Shown: positions 11,370 to 11,429 of the stretch, piece by piece
How the letters are laid out: the number at the start of each line of letters is the position of its first letter
Numbering within the stretch: the stretch's first letter is position 1
Assembly (NCBI RefSeq): GCF_900316465.1
Contig: NZ_ONDD01000048.1
Span: forward strand, 1 to 11,429
Source of the DNA: an uncultured Fibrobacter sp.
GTDB taxonomy: Bacteria > Fibrobacterota > Fibrobacteria > Fibrobacterales > Fibrobacteraceae
Direction: 5' to 3'
DNA length: 11,429 bases
The notes under the pieces: generated by a model
The model's database searches: none
Told to the model about the DNA's origin: nothing
Seen by the model: only the letters and a program-made list of their open reading frames with translations
Translations under genes and position numbers: made by a program

Positions 11370-11429
11370 CCGTAAAAGCCTTCTGGCGGTCATGAGAAAA
11401 AATCCTTTGACTAATATTGAAATGCGGTC

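Noticed and set aside
11392..11429. A possible new plus-strand gene start at ATG 11392 running off the window, and an open minus-strand frame from 11429
   Set aside because: Only 12 codons are visible on the plus strand, with no ribosome site. The minus frame runs through two terminators and ends inside the FISUMP gene, so it is probably not coding. Nothing can be decided from 38-60 bases.

Overview
The window looks like chromosomal DNA of a Fibrobacter (Fibrobacteres, FCB group). The strongest sign is the last gene, a lipoprotein with a long serine-rich linker and a C-terminal domain of the Fibrobacter succinogenes major paralogous (FISUMP) type. This fits with TATATT-like -10 elements (some reading TATATTTG) sitting almost on top of start codons, and with a large outer-membrane beta-barrel protein that points to a Gram-negative envelope. 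No tRNA, rRNA, insertion sequence, phage gene or CRISPR array was seen.

Layout. (1) 1-225, plus: 3' end of a glutaminyl-peptide cyclotransferase-like gene. (2) 3704-257, minus: a tightly packed three-gene operon encoding a 182-aa Rossmann-like protein resembling the N-terminal half of GT9 glycosyltransferases, a PHP-domain phosphoesterase, and a ~75 kDa outer-membrane beta-barrel. It ends in a hairpin terminator (224-254). (3) 3730-4314, plus: an RNase H with an N-terminal hybrid-binding domain, divergent from the operon across only 25 bp. (4) 4315-4536: a hairpin-rich convergent intergenic region. (5) 7098-4537, minus: a long U32-family protein of the RlhA (23S rRNA hydroxylation) type. (6) 7155-7379, plus: a small coiled-coil lipoprotein. 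(7) 7449-8309, plus: a promoter, a ~207-nt hairpin-rich leader, a possible 45-codon upstream ORF, and a membrane-anchored, disordered Arg/Asp- then Ala/Pro-rich protein. (8) 8333-8397: two back-to-back terminators. (9) 9742-8424, minus: slyD-rpiA, an FKBP-type isomerase coupled to ribose-5-phosphate isomerase A. (10) 9758-10074: a 317-bp gene-free stretch with dyads and G/C tracts. (11) 10094-11275, plus: the FISUMP lipoprotein, followed by two opposed terminators.

How it works together. Most genes are housekeeping or envelope functions: rRNA modification, RNase H, pentose phosphate isomerisation, prolyl isomerisation, lipoproteins and an outer-membrane barrel. Two junctions have the form TAATG (stop and start share a base: 3156 and 9113), which suggests translational coupling. 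Genes that begin transcripts have -10-like boxes only 6-13 nt before the start codon and no Shine-Dalgarno sequence, whereas rpiA and the 7668 gene have good ones. The least ordinary piece is the 7461-7667 leader, where a full AGGAGG lies in the 3' arm of a hairpin ahead of a small ORF that overlaps the start of the 213-aa protein. All functional calls come from reading the sequence and remembered family motifs; no database search was possible.
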